Source: Vibrio lentus (GTDB lineage Bacteria > Pseudomonadota > Gammaproteobacteria > Enterobacterales > Vibrionaceae). From it: a stretch of DNA of 64,000 nt. The DNA is taken from contig NZ_MCZK01000090.1 of the NCBI RefSeq assembly GCF_002875945.1, forward strand, positions 62,001-126,000. The letters run 5' to 3'. The translations under genes and the position numbers were made by a program. Every line of letters starts with the position of its first letter. Within the stretch, counting starts at the first letter, position 1. The notes beneath the pieces are model-generated. The model was not told the origin of the DNA, ran no database searches, and saw only the letters and a list, made by a program, of their open reading frames with translations. Below are positions 17,759-26,827 of the stretch, in pieces.

Positions 17759-19044
17759 CACAAAGAATGAGCACGTTTTTACTTCCAACCTCGGTGCGTT
17801 TGGCTTGGCTTAACTTATTAAGGAATGGTCGACGCAGTTTGTTGTCGGTGTTGATCATCGCCATTGCTGTATTTGCACTCACCAGTGCCGGTGGTTATGG
17901 GCTTTACACTTACGAATCTCTACGTGAATCGACTGCGCGAGATACTGGTCATCTTACTTTGAGCACTCTGGGCTATTTTGAACAAGACGAAGACATGCCT
18001 CTAAGCAATGGCCTCGATAATGTTCAAGCGCTAACCAAGATCATTATTGGTGACAGTGATGTGCGTGGCGTTCAGCCAAGAGTCTACTTCAGCGGTTTGG
18101 TGTCTAACGGCAGTAAGTCGACCATCTTTATGGGAACGGGCGTCAATGAGCGTGAGTTCGATATGAAAGGGCCGTTTCTTGATGTGCGCAGCGGGCAAAC
18201 CCTTTCAGATGTGAAATCACCAAGATACGACAGCCAAGAACCACAAGTGATGCTGGGAACCGACCTTGCTCGTAACCTCAAAGTTGCGGTTGGCGATTGG
18301 GTCACATTGCTCGCCACCACTAGCGATGGCGCTTTGAATGCCTTTGATTTTAAGGTGCAGGGTATCTACTCGACTGGTGTTCCTGAGTTGGATAAACGTC
18401 AGTTGTACGTACACATCACCACAGCTCAAGAGCTTCTAGCTTCAGACAAAGTGAGCACCTTGTCGGTATTTCTTTTCGAAACTAGCAAGACCTCGACCGT
18501 TCAACAGCGTATCCAAACTGCTTTAGATCGAAATAGCGCTCGCCAAAGCGATCAAGGTACAAAGATCGAGATCACCCCATGGCAAGATCGTGCGTTTTTC
18601 TACACCAAGGTTAAAGATCTTTACGACCGGATCTTCGGCATCATGGGTGCAGTGATGGCATTGGTGGTGTTTGTGTCGCTGTTTAACACCATGACCATGT
18701 CGGTGACCGAACGTACTCGTGAAATCGGCACCTTGTCGGCACTCGGCAGTTACCCCTCTGAAATCGTGGCGGGTTTCTTAAAAGAAGCGGGATTACTGGC
18801 ACTGATTGGCAGCGCGATTGGCGCGCTAGTGAGTGGCTTAGTGTCGGTGTTATTGCTGGTGGTTGATATACAAATGCCACCACCTCCGGGTCGAACCGAA
18901 GGTTACCCACTCAACATTTACTTCTCATTGGAATTGGTTGGCTATGCCACGTTAGGTGTGCTGACGATATGTTTGCTAGCCGCTTATTTTTCTGCTCGCA
19001 AAGGCGTGAATAAGCCAATCACGGAGGCGTTGGTTTATGTCTAA
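17746..19044 (+). CDS. ABC transporter permease, FtsX/LolC-E type
   Basis: A 432-residue permease: one N-terminal helix (SVLIIAIAVFALTSAGGYGL), a large periplasmic MacB-like domain of roughly 220 residues, then three helices in the C-terminal FtsX domain (IMGAVMALVVFVSLFNTMTM; LALIGSAIGALVSGLVSVLL; LVGYATLGVLTICLLAAYFS). The TERTREIGTLSALG motif is typical of LolC/LolE/MacB. It overlaps both the ATPase before it and the LolA-like gene after it (8 bp). The architecture suggests extraction or transfer of a lipid or lipoprotein from the inner membrane; the substrate is unknown. Confidence 0.92.
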   Translation: MGKLTQRMSTFLLPTSVRLAWLNLLRNGRRSLLSVLIIAIAVFALTSAGGYGLYTYESLRESTARDTGHLTLSTLGYFEQDEDMPLSNGLDNVQALTKIIIGDSDVRGVQPRVYFSGLVSNGSKSTIFMGTGVNEREFDMKGPFLDVRSGQTLSDVKSPRYDSQEPQVMLGTDLARNLKVAVGDWVTLLATTSDGALNAFDFKVQGIYSTGVPELDKRQLYVHITTAQELLASDKVSTLSVFLFETSKTSTVQQRIQTALDRNSARQSDQGTKIEITPWQDRAFFYTKVKDLYDRIFGIMGAVMALVVFVSLFNTMTMSVTERTREIGTLSALGSYPSEIVAGFLKEAGLLALIGSAIGALVSGLVSVLLLVVDIQMPPPPGRTEGYPLNIYFSLELVGYATLGVLTICLLAAYFSARKGVNKPITEALVYV

Positions 19045-19825
19045 ATTAACTCGTTCAATTAATACGTTGGGTTCGGTTTTTGTTTTAGCATCAGCTTTAA
19101 CATCGATACCAAGCTGGGCAGTCGATTCACAACAAGTCACTGAGATGATCGCTAAGGCAGACAGCTATCGCTTGAACAGCGCACAAGCCTCTAAGGTAGT
19201 GTCTTTGGTGGCGCTTTACCAAGACGAGCAACTCGATAAAACCCGTGAATACAACGTCTACACAAGGCCAAACCGAGAGTCGTTAGTGGTCTTTGAATCA
19301 GCCGTCGAGGCTGGGCAAAAGATGCTGATGATTGAAGACAACTATTGGTTGTTGATGCCGAAATCGCGCCGACCAATTCGTATCACCCCGATGCAAAAGC
19401 TGTTGGGTGAAGCTTCAGTAGGGGATATCTCGACGCTCACTTGGAGTGAAGATTACCAAGGTGAGTGGGTTGCCGAACAACAGGTTGAGATGCCGACTGG
19501 CGAGAAACTCGATACCCATCACCTAAAGCTAGCGGCGAAAACCAAGGGTGCCAGTTATCAATCGATTGACCTGTGGTTAACGGCAGACCGTGCATTTCCA
19601 GTTAAAGCGGATCTGTATCTGCGCTCAGGAAAGCTAGCCAAGCAAGCGTGGTTTACTGAAGGCGTGCGAGATGGATTACCCACAGTGGTGTCGATGACCT
19701 TGCTCGATAAGATTCAGCCGAGTAAGAAAACTGTGATTGAGTATCGCGAAGTGATTGAACAAAGCTTGGAAGACAAATACTACAACCCTGCCTACCTATC
19801 GCGTAACAGCGTATCTGGGCTGTAG
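19037..19825 (+). CDS. LolA-like outer-membrane lipoprotein-sorting family protein
   Basis: A 262-residue periplasmic protein with a signal peptide (VFVLASALTSIPSWA). The mature chain (YNVYTRPNRESLVVFESAVE, NYWLLMPKSRRPIRITPMQ, GDISTLTWSEDYQGEW) matches the LolA-like fold of the outer-membrane lipoprotein-sorting family: a half-barrel that carries hydrophobic cargo across the periplasm. It is not LolA itself, which is shorter. GGAGG precedes the start, which lies inside the end of the permease gene. Together with the ATPase, permease and the next outer-membrane protein it completes an inner-to-outer membrane route. Confidence 0.85.
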   Translation: MSKLTRSINTLGSVFVLASALTSIPSWAVDSQQVTEMIAKADSYRLNSAQASKVVSLVALYQDEQLDKTREYNVYTRPNRESLVVFESAVEAGQKMLMIEDNYWLLMPKSRRPIRITPMQKLLGEASVGDISTLTWSEDYQGEWVAEQQVEMPTGEKLDTHHLKLAAKTKGASYQSIDLWLTADRAFPVKADLYLRSGKLAKQAWFTEGVRDGLPTVVSMTLLDKIQPSKKTVIEYREVIEQSLEDKYYNPAYLSRNSVSGL

Positions 19826-19833
19826 GTGAGCTT

Positions 19834-21126
19834 ATGAGAGTGCCCAATCGCCGATTCCATATAAAGTCTTCAATCGCTACTTTGCTTGCCTTGTCTTGTG
19901 TGAGTAACACGATTCAAGCGGACGATCTGAGCTTGGCATGGGACTGGCAACTCAGTGCAGAAGCGATTGAGTCGCGAGGGTCGCCATTCAGCCCTTTAGC
20001 GTCTGATAATCGTCAGTCTTTAAATGGCTTGCTGGATCTAGAGGTTGGATATAACAATTGGCTTGGTCTGTTCGCAGTGAAAGCCAATGATATTTTGAGC
20101 AATACCCCTCAAGAACAAGACGCGAGTTTTGAATCGGAATTCATCGTGCGTGAGTTGTTTTGGCAAGGTGGTGTTGAGCTGTCTAATTCAGTAATCGGAG
20201 ACCATTATCTTGATGTGACGCTTGGCAAGGTTCGTTTGGATTGGGGTGTCGGTTATGGCTATCGACCTTTAGACATCATCAAGCCTTACCGCCAGAACCC
20301 TGTGGGCATTGTCGCAGAAGAGGGCGCGGGTGTTGCATCGGCATCACTGTTCGATATGACGGGCGAGTGGACACTGCTTTATAGCGATTCGTCATGGACT
20401 TCCCAAGACGTAAATGAATTCGAAAAGCAGAACCAGCAACAAGGCGTTGGGCTGCGTCGTTACAATTTAGTGGGCGATCACGAATATCAATGGGTCGCCT
20501 ATTATGACGATGTGCGCCATGGCCTGCTTGGGGCGAGTTTGGTTTCAGTATTAAACCTCGCGTGGGAGTTTCATGGCTCTGTGGTCTATCAACGACAAAG
20601 CCTTGGCTACAGTCAGCCTAATTCAATGTTTAAACCGGTTTATCTCGAAGAGCAGGGCGAGGCCTATCAAGCGTTAGCTGGATTAACATGGGCGAATGAC
20701 ACTGGCCATAATGTGGTATTGGAATACTGGTTTGATAGTCGTGCTTGGAGCAACTCTGAATGGCAAAGCGCAATAGAAAGTGCTGAGTCTTTGTCGGTTA
20801 ATCCAATGACCGCTTCGTTGGCAGGTTCTTATGCGCAAGGCTATCAGCACGCCAATTTGGTTCAACACAACATCATGTTTCACTGGTCCTTGGATTCGAC
20901 ACATGGTTGGCTTGAAGATATCACGCCAACATTCGACGTCATGTTGTCTCCCCAAGATGGCGGTTTTATTGTGACTCAGTGGCTCAACTATCAGGCATTA
21001 GATAATGGCGATTCATCGTTGGATTTGGAACTTGCTGCACGCTTTCTAGGCGGTAAAAGTGATTCTGCTTACGCCAACTTACCGGATAGTCATATGATTC
21101 TTTTAAATATCAAAGGACGATTTTAA
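19834..21126 (+). CDS. outer-membrane beta-barrel protein of the envelope operon
   Basis: A 430-residue protein with a signal peptide (IATLLALSCVSNTIQA) and a mature chain of alternating polar and aromatic strands (TLGKVRLDWGVGYGYRPLD, WEFHGSVVYQRQSLGY, HNVVLEYWFDSRAW) that ends in Phe (LLNIKGRF), as outer-membrane barrels do. No named family was recognised. It starts 9 bp after the LolA-like gene with the ribosome site AGGTGAG, and its stop codon overlaps the kinase ATG. It could be the outer-membrane acceptor or exit for the cargo of this system. Confidence 0.8.
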   Translation: MRVPNRRFHIKSSIATLLALSCVSNTIQADDLSLAWDWQLSAEAIESRGSPFSPLASDNRQSLNGLLDLEVGYNNWLGLFAVKANDILSNTPQEQDASFESEFIVRELFWQGGVELSNSVIGDHYLDVTLGKVRLDWGVGYGYRPLDIIKPYRQNPVGIVAEEGAGVASASLFDMTGEWTLLYSDSSWTSQDVNEFEKQNQQQGVGLRRYNLVGDHEYQWVAYYDDVRHGLLGASLVSVLNLAWEFHGSVVYQRQSLGYSQPNSMFKPVYLEEQGEAYQALAGLTWANDTGHNVVLEYWFDSRAWSNSEWQSAIESAESLSVNPMTASLAGSYAQGYQHANLVQHNIMFHWSLDSTHGWLEDITPTFDVMLSPQDGGFIVTQWLNYQALDNGDSSLDLELAARFLGGKSDSAYANLPDSHMILLNIKGRF

Positions 21127-22160
21127 TGAACACTTCTTCAAACAGTCGGTTTTCATGGATTAAAAGCTTCACGCTGACGACCTTATTTTGTTTTATCATT
21201 GCCGTCACCACTCAAACTATTTGGGGCGGGGATCTTGTGGTCAATCTCGCGATAAGCTTTGGTTTTGGTTACAGCGCGGTGGGTTCTTCTTTCATCTTGG
21301 TTAAGTTGTTTAAGAGGACATCCCGAACGCTAGAAGTGGGCATCTCAATGGTGATCGCGATGACCTTTGGTACCTTGAACGCGCACTATTGGTTGAATGG
21401 ACATTTCGGAGCCAATATCTCGGACCTTAAATCTGTCGTGTTGCTCGGTGTGATCTTCTGTTCCGTTTGCTATTACTACTTCTATACACGAGAGCAACAG
21501 CTGCGTGCCGACAACGAATTAGAAGTCGCTAAGCGCCGTCAAGCCGATCAAGAGAAGGTGGTGGTACTCAGTCAGCTTAAACAGCTGCAAAGCCAAATCG
21601 AACCGCACTTCCTATTTAATACGCTGGCGACCATCAATGTGTTGATTGAGAGTGATAGCGCTAAAGCCAAACTGATGCTCGAAAAACTGACTGACTTGTT
21701 ACGTGTGACTTTGAAAAACAGCCGCACCGAGCAATCGACCATCGCACAAGAGGTCGACTTGTTAGATGCTTATCTTAATATCCAAAAGATACGTTTGGGG
21801 GAGCGCTTAGCGTACTCGATTGAAACACACGAGATTAGCGATTTGCAGGTGATTCCACCGTTCTTGATTCAACCTTTGGTCGAGAATGCACTCACGCACG
21901 GCATCGAACCCAAAGCAGCGGGTGGCCAAGTGAATATTCGTATTACTCAACAAGCCGAGCAGTTGAAGATTGAAGTGTCAGACAGTGGTGCTGGGTTGAA
22001 AACACCTTCTGCGAATACGGGCCACGGTGTTGGGTTGAGCAATATTCGTCAAAGAATCGAAACCCTTTATGGCGATAAGGCGAGTCTAACGATTACTGAA
22101 CACGCTGAAGGTGGGGTAGTGTCGACGATCTTGTTACCGTTGACTGACGCAGCTGCCTAG
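21126..22160 (+). CDS. LytS/AlgZ-type sensor histidine kinase
   Basis: A 344-residue kinase. Residues 10-120 contain four membrane helices (LTTLFCFIIAVTTQTIW and others), followed by a short coiled coil and a His_kinase (PF06580) domain with the phospho-acceptor in QIEPHFLFNTL. The HATPase region shows the N-box PLVENALTHGIEP and the G-box GHGVGLSNIRQR. It shares the overlapping stop/start TAATG with the barrel gene, so it is translationally coupled to the transport genes and probably senses envelope state. Its partner is the LytTR regulator 72 bp downstream. Confidence 0.92.
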   Translation: MNTSSNSRFSWIKSFTLTTLFCFIIAVTTQTIWGGDLVVNLAISFGFGYSAVGSSFILVKLFKRTSRTLEVGISMVIAMTFGTLNAHYWLNGHFGANISDLKSVVLLGVIFCSVCYYYFYTREQQLRADNELEVAKRRQADQEKVVVLSQLKQLQSQIEPHFLFNTLATINVLIESDSAKAKLMLEKLTDLLRVTLKNSRTEQSTIAQEVDLLDAYLNIQKIRLGERLAYSIETHEISDLQVIPPFLIQPLVENALTHGIEPKAAGGQVNIRITQQAEQLKIEVSDSGAGLKTPSANTGHGVGLSNIRQRIETLYGDKASLTITEHAEGGVVSTILLPLTDAAA

Positions 22161-22232
22161 AACGACACACCAGAAAGCACAGAACCGTGACGAAAAATAG
22201 ACGATTTACAGTGTGAATTTAAAGGACTAACC

Positions 22233-23075
22233 ATGAACAACTCAGTAATCCAGCCGAGCGTAACGGCGATTATCGCAGACGATGAAGCACTGTTAAGGCA
22301 TCACTTAGACAAGAGCTTGGCTGAGGTTTGGCCGGAGCTAGAAATCGTCAGCAAGGCACAAAACGGTTTGGAGGCGATGCAGAGTATTCAGCAGCTTAAG
22401 CCCGACGTGGCGTTTCTCGATATTCGTATGCCTGAGCTGGATGGGATCTCGCTGGCGAAACAACTCAACAAGCTAGATTCGCCGCCATTGGTGGTTTTCA
22501 TTACGGCTTACGACGAGTACGCAGTTAAAGCCTTTGAACACAATGCGATGGATTACCTGCTGAAACCTATCAACGAAGAGCGCTTACTGGCCACATGCGA
22601 GAAGGTTCAAGCACGCTTGTCGAGTAATCAAACGCAATCAGCTAGCACGCCGGAACAGCCTGATATTGCGGCGCTAATGAACCAGCTTCAACAGTTATCC
22701 CAGTCAACCTCGCAGCAACCTCCCTATCGACCGCAGCAAAAGCACCTCACATGGCTCAAAGCCAGTGTCGGTGAAGACATTCACCTGATTGCCGTCGATG
22801 ATGTGGCGTACTTCAAAGCAGAAGATAAGTACGTGTCTATATTTAAAAAGGGCCAAAGGGGTGTGCTAGAAGAGTTTATTCTTCGCGCGTCTCTAAAAGA
22901 GCTGATCGCTCAGCTCAATCCGGATGAGTTTTGGCAGATCCACCGTTCCGTAGTGGTGAAAGTCTCCGCAATAGATAAGGTCAAGAAAGGCCTTTCCGGC
23001 CAGATGTCGGCGTATGTGTCAGGCGAGAAGTTACCTATCAGCCGCGCCTCGCAAGTCCTGTTTAAGGGTATGTAG
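22233..23075 (+). CDS. LytTR family response regulator
   Basis: A 280-residue regulator: N-terminal receiver domain (IIADDEALLRHHL, phospho-Asp in VAFLDIRMPELDG, Thr in VVFITAYDEY, Lys in DYLLKPINEE), a Gln/Ser-rich linker near residues 130-170, and a C-terminal LytTR DNA-binding domain (KAEDKYVSIFKKG, IHRSVVVKVSAIDKVKKGL). It is the cognate partner of the LytS-type kinase just upstream and the last gene of the operon. LytTR targets are usually pairs of short direct repeats in promoters; none was located with confidence here. Confidence 0.92.
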   Translation: MNNSVIQPSVTAIIADDEALLRHHLDKSLAEVWPELEIVSKAQNGLEAMQSIQQLKPDVAFLDIRMPELDGISLAKQLNKLDSPPLVVFITAYDEYAVKAFEHNAMDYLLKPINEERLLATCEKVQARLSSNQTQSASTPEQPDIAALMNQLQQLSQSTSQQPPYRPQQKHLTWLKASVGEDIHLIAVDDVAYFKAEDKYVSIFKKGQRGVLEEFILRASLKELIAQLNPDEFWQIHRSVVVKVSAIDKVKKGLSGQMSAYVSGEKLPISRASQVLFKGM

Positions 23076-23230
23076 CTATTGATTTTAGATGGATGTAGTT
23101 AGCGAGTTTAAATGGATGTAATAGGCTCTTATTAAAACGCCACTTTAAATGAACACCGCCGATCTTACATAGCGCATGGTGATTTATAAAATAAAGATCC
23201 AGATCACAAAGATATTCATCGGGTTAAATA

Positions 23231-23249
23231 TTAAATAATAATCATTAGC
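23231..23249. promoter_or_regulatory. possible Fur box upstream of the M16 peptidase
   Basis: The 19-bp site TTAAATAATAATCATTAGC matches the classical Fur consensus at 14 of 19 positions, 42 bp before the start codon. AT-rich promoter DNA gives such matches by chance, so confidence is low. Confidence 0.3.
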
Positions 23250-23290
23250 TCAATCTGTATATTGTCGATGAATGACATTAAGAGGTTGTT

Positions 23291-26059
23291 ATGAAAACAT
23301 ATTATTTAGCGACGGCACTATGCCTAACTTTGGTTGGCTGTAGCTCAACATCAAAAACTACCGAAAACTTAATCCAACCGGATCCTGCGTGGACTTCAGG
23401 TCAACTGGAAAACGGTCTTACCTACCATGTTTACCCTGATCATGAAGAGTCAGTCTCTGTACGTTTAGTCGTGCATGCGGGTTCGATTCAGGAGACTTCT
23501 CAACAGGAAGGTTATGCTCACTTCGTCGAGCACATGGCATTCAATGGCAGTAAAAACTTTTCTCAGAACGATGTGATTCGTCTGTTTGAAGATGCAGGCG
23601 CTAGCTTTGGTGCTGATATTAATGCTTACACCTCTTATGAAGAGACGGTATACCAGTTAGATTTGCCAGATAACGTTCAATTGCAGTCTGCTCTGACGTG
23701 GATGCGTGATGTGGGTGACGGCCTAGACATCGCAAGCTCAGAAGTTGAAAAAGAGAAAGGCGTGATTCTTGGTGAGTTTCGAATGGCTCGCCTTGATGAC
23801 AAGTCATTCGGAGAGGTATTTTATGACCACTTCATTGAAGGCGGTCCGTACGAATCTCAAGACGCATTGGGCACCAAAACGTCGGTTGTCGATGCAACCT
23901 CTCAAGGCCTATCTAACTTCTACCAAACTTGGTACCAACCTCAAATCGCTGAGTTAGTCATTTCAGGTGATGTAGACATCAAAACCTTGATCCCATTGAT
24001 TGAAGAGAAATTTTCGAGCTGGGAGCGTGGTGACACACCAAGACCAGAAAAACAGAAAACGACCTCGTTCAATGAAGATGATTATGTTGAATACGCAGGA
24101 AGAGAAGCGCCGAGCATCACTCTGACGTTTAATCGCGGTTTATACCGCATTGAAAATCATGCTCAACAGCATCAACGTTGGTTAGATGAAACCTCGCAAC
24201 AACTCATTCGCCAGCGACTCGAAGCGGTATTCAATGATGCAGCGTTGCCGACTCAATGGATAGCGTCTGATAACTATCAGATGGGCTCTCTGAATTACTC
24301 ATCAACAAGCGTTGGTTTCCCCGCAGGTGGTCGTGAAGTCATCCAACAAGAGCTGCTTTCTACCTTGGCATCACTGCGTGATTTTGGTGTTTCGGAAACG
24401 GATATCGTCGGCGAGCAGCACTACTACCAAGACTTGCTAGATAACATCGAGCATGACTGGGATAAAATGGACAGCGTTGAACACGCGAACTACAAAGCAA
24501 GTTCGTTAGTGACTGACCGAATCGTTCAATCACAGAAAGACTATCAAGCCAGTTTGGAAGCCTTCATTGCTAACCTAAGCCTGGAAGCGATCAACGACAA
24601 CATCAAAAATCTGCTCTCTGATGATTACTTCTTTGTTATTGGACTGGACGATTCTGAAGACAGAGCTGCTGTCATTAACTCCCTCGATAGCTTAAAAGCG
24701 ACGTACGGTGAGACTGGAACACAGTCACTCACGATTGCAACAGCGAGTGCCTTTGCTGTACCGAGTTCGACGGGCGAGGTTGTACTGGCTGAACAAGTGT
24801 CCGTAGACCCATACATCCAAAAGTGGACGTTAAGCAATGGTATCGACATGTGGTACTTGCGTGACTATGTTGCAGGTGATGATGTTGGCGTGATGTACAT
24901 GAGCCTCGGCGGAAAAGCCGCGTTGGATCCGAGCTTGTACCCCGCCGTTGAGGTTGCGTTACCCACTTTCGCTCGAAGCGGCGTCGGTGAGTTTACGGGT
25001 TCTGAACTTTTAGCGTATTTTGATCGTGAAGATATTCGCGCAGACAGTTTCATTGGTAATACTCGTCATGGTATTGAATTTAATATCAAAAAAGATGGGC
25101 TTAAAGATACGTTTGCTGCGCTTTATACCTTCATCACTGCGCCTAAAATTAATCCCGAGCAATTAGCTGCGGTGAGGCAGGAGTTTGTACAGGGTCAAGA
25201 ATCTTTCTTGAGTAGCCCTGTTGGCCAGTTTGAACGCGCAATAAATCAGAATATCTATCGTCAGGAGAGTCGTCACCATTTTGTAGATAAAGAGCGTGTT
25301 GAAGCGGTTTCTGTGGAAGACATCGCTAACCTTCATCAGCAGCTGTTTGGTCAAATGAGACATAACCAATTGGTGATCGTAGGTGACATCGACCCAAGCG
25401 TGTTGAAGCCTTTGGTTCAGCAATATTTGGCTTCGATTCCATTGGAAAAAGCAGTTGTGCCTGACTTTAAGGTGGCTTTCAAACAGCCATCAGAACCACG
25501 CATTGATTTAGCCATCAATAATGTGGATAGTGCAGAGTACGTCTTACGAGTCATCTCAGAGCCTGAAACCGAAGAAGGCTTTACGGCAAAAGAGATCTTC
25601 ATGGAAGGGTTACTGGAACGTCTGTTGGCGACTCGTTTAGATACCTATATTCGTGAAGAGTTGAGCTTAGATTACTCGCCTTATACGTATTCAGCATCCG
25701 CAGATAGTGAGCTGAGTGGTGAGTGGGTTATTGGTGCGATGATCGCGCCAGAGAACGTGGATAAAGTGGAAGTGGCGATCGATAAGGTGATTGCAGACCT
25801 TCTACAAGGTGTCTCTGAAGAGGAAATGCGAGCGGTTGTGAAACAGTTTGAAGCTGACTTCACGCCTCTTGAGATGAGCTCTATTGACCAAGCGTGGTAC
25901 GTGTCTCGTTATCTGCTTCATGGTTACGACATCGAAGCTTTATCTCAAGTTGAGCGTGTTGCGAGGTCGATCACTGCGGAAGATATGAATGCGTTAGTTC
26001 AACGCATCTTTGGTAAAAATAGCCGTAAGGTTAAGAACATCATGCGTCCTAAAGCCTAA
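23291..26059 (+). CDS. M16 family zinc metallopeptidase, lipoprotein
   Basis: A 922-residue insulinase-like peptidase made of two tandem M16 halves. The first half has the inverted zinc motif HFVEH (in YAHFVEHMAFNG) and the downstream Glu in KEKGVILGE, so it is catalytic; the second half (from about residue 500) has no such motif, as usual. The N-terminus is a lipoprotein signal with lipobox LTLVGC, so it is anchored in the envelope facing the periplasm. Members degrade small peptides, including cleaved signal or transit-like peptides. Monocistronic. The stop codon lies inside a heptanucleotide repeat. Confidence 0.93.
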   Translation: MKTYYLATALCLTLVGCSSTSKTTENLIQPDPAWTSGQLENGLTYHVYPDHEESVSVRLVVHAGSIQETSQQEGYAHFVEHMAFNGSKNFSQNDVIRLFEDAGASFGADINAYTSYEETVYQLDLPDNVQLQSALTWMRDVGDGLDIASSEVEKEKGVILGEFRMARLDDKSFGEVFYDHFIEGGPYESQDALGTKTSVVDATSQGLSNFYQTWYQPQIAELVISGDVDIKTLIPLIEEKFSSWERGDTPRPEKQKTTSFNEDDYVEYAGREAPSITLTFNRGLYRIENHAQQHQRWLDETSQQLIRQRLEAVFNDAALPTQWIASDNYQMGSLNYSSTSVGFPAGGREVIQQELLSTLASLRDFGVSETDIVGEQHYYQDLLDNIEHDWDKMDSVEHANYKASSLVTDRIVQSQKDYQASLEAFIANLSLEAINDNIKNLLSDDYFFVIGLDDSEDRAAVINSLDSLKATYGETGTQSLTIATASAFAVPSSTGEVVLAEQVSVDPYIQKWTLSNGIDMWYLRDYVAGDDVGVMYMSLGGKAALDPSLYPAVEVALPTFARSGVGEFTGSELLAYFDREDIRADSFIGNTRHGIEFNIKKDGLKDTFAALYTFITAPKINPEQLAAVRQEFVQGQESFLSSPVGQFERAINQNIYRQESRHHFVDKERVEAVSVEDIANLHQQLFGQMRHNQLVIVGDIDPSVLKPLVQQYLASIPLEKAVVPDFKVAFKQPSEPRIDLAINNVDSAEYVLRVISEPETEEGFTAKEIFMEGLLERLLATRLDTYIREELSLDYSPYTYSASADSELSGEWVIGAMIAPENVDKVEVAIDKVIADLLQGVSEEEMRAVVKQFEADFTPLEMSSIDQAWYVSRYLLHGYDIEALSQVERVARSITAEDMNALVQRIFGKNSRKVKNIMRPKA

Positions 26060-26089
26060 AGCCTAAAGCCTAAAGCCTAAAGCCTAAAG
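26048..26089. repeat. six tandem CCTAAAG heptamers across the M16 stop codon
   Basis: Six perfect copies of CCTAAAG run from 26048 to 26089, followed by a degenerate CCCAAGG. The M16 stop TAA is in the second copy, so copy-number change would not alter the protein but would change the 3' untranslated region. Confidence 0.95.
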
Positions 26090-26148
26090 CCCAAGGCTTA
26101 GGGTAGAACGTGAAACGATAGCTTAAATCTCTGTTCACGCGACCAAAT

Positions 26149-26178
26149 CAAAGCCAAGCAGTTATTGCTTGGCTTTTT
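26149..26178 (+). terminator. intrinsic terminator after the M16 gene
   Basis: AAAGCCAAGCA pairs with TGCTTGGCTTT around GTTAT, with a T-run. Confidence 0.85.
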
Positions 26179-26332
26179 GTTTTCTGGCGATTGTGGATGC
26201 ATGAACACTGCGCGATGAGGTGAGCGATTGTCAGCGCAGTGTCAAATATGCGCGGTTGTGATTTTAAATCAATTGTAACTTTCATAGCTGTTATATATTG
26301 TCGCTGTTTCTACCATTCAGGATTCTTGTTAA

Positions 26333-26827
26333 TTGCTTAAACTAGGTACTCGATTAGTCTTAATGTTATTTTTACTGAGCTTTGGCTTAGTGAATTCTAA
26401 CGGCTATTCGTTTCCTTCTAAGCCATTTCAAATTCATTCGGCTCAAGAGCAGTCTTCGCAGACTAATCTTTGTAAACAGGCAACTGCGGATAATCCATCA
26501 GCCTATTTAGAGTGCGATAAGGTTCAGTTGGACACCTCGTCTGTAGGTGACAGCTCCAACTACCATGATTCTGAATCGAGCCTTCAAGCTGCTACTTTTC
26601 GACGTATATTAACCAATGAGCAAGAAAATTCGGCCGATCTTGAGCCGGCTTATCATCTGCTGATTGACTTCGCACCTCCCTCTTTGCTGGCCTCCCTGTT
26701 GGTCAACACACCTCTGTTGGATTCCAAACAGCATTGGACCAGTATTGTGAGTTCCCCGTCCTCCCGGCTTTCGGGGTGGAAAGAGGGCAATATTCAATAC
26801 TCGCATTTCCGAGATCTTCTTAGCTAA
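26333..26827 (+). CDS. vemP: VemP-like secretion-monitoring arrest peptide
   Basis: A 164-residue protein upstream of a secD-secF pair, the position of VemP (Vibrio export monitoring polypeptide). VemP has a signal sequence and stalls the ribosome near its own C-terminus unless pulled by the Sec motor; stalling frees the secD2 ribosome site. Here the N-terminus (KLGTR, then LVLMLFLLSFGLVNSNG) is a signal sequence, and the C-terminal SSRLSGWKEGNIQYSHF closely resembles the arrest segment I recall for VemP (RxSGWKExNxxY). The frame opens directly after a stop codon, so the only upstream start is TTG at 26333, with AGGA 10 bp before it; ATG at 26363 would lose the charged n-region. The chain ends in RDLLS, shortly after the motif. 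Confidence 0.85.
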   Translation: MLKLGTRLVLMLFLLSFGLVNSNGYSFPSKPFQIHSAQEQSSQTNLCKQATADNPSAYLECDKVQLDTSSVGDSSNYHDSESSLQAATFRRILTNEQENSADLEPAYHLLIDFAPPSLLASLLVNTPLLDSKQHWTSIVSSPSSRLSGWKEGNIQYSHFRDLLS

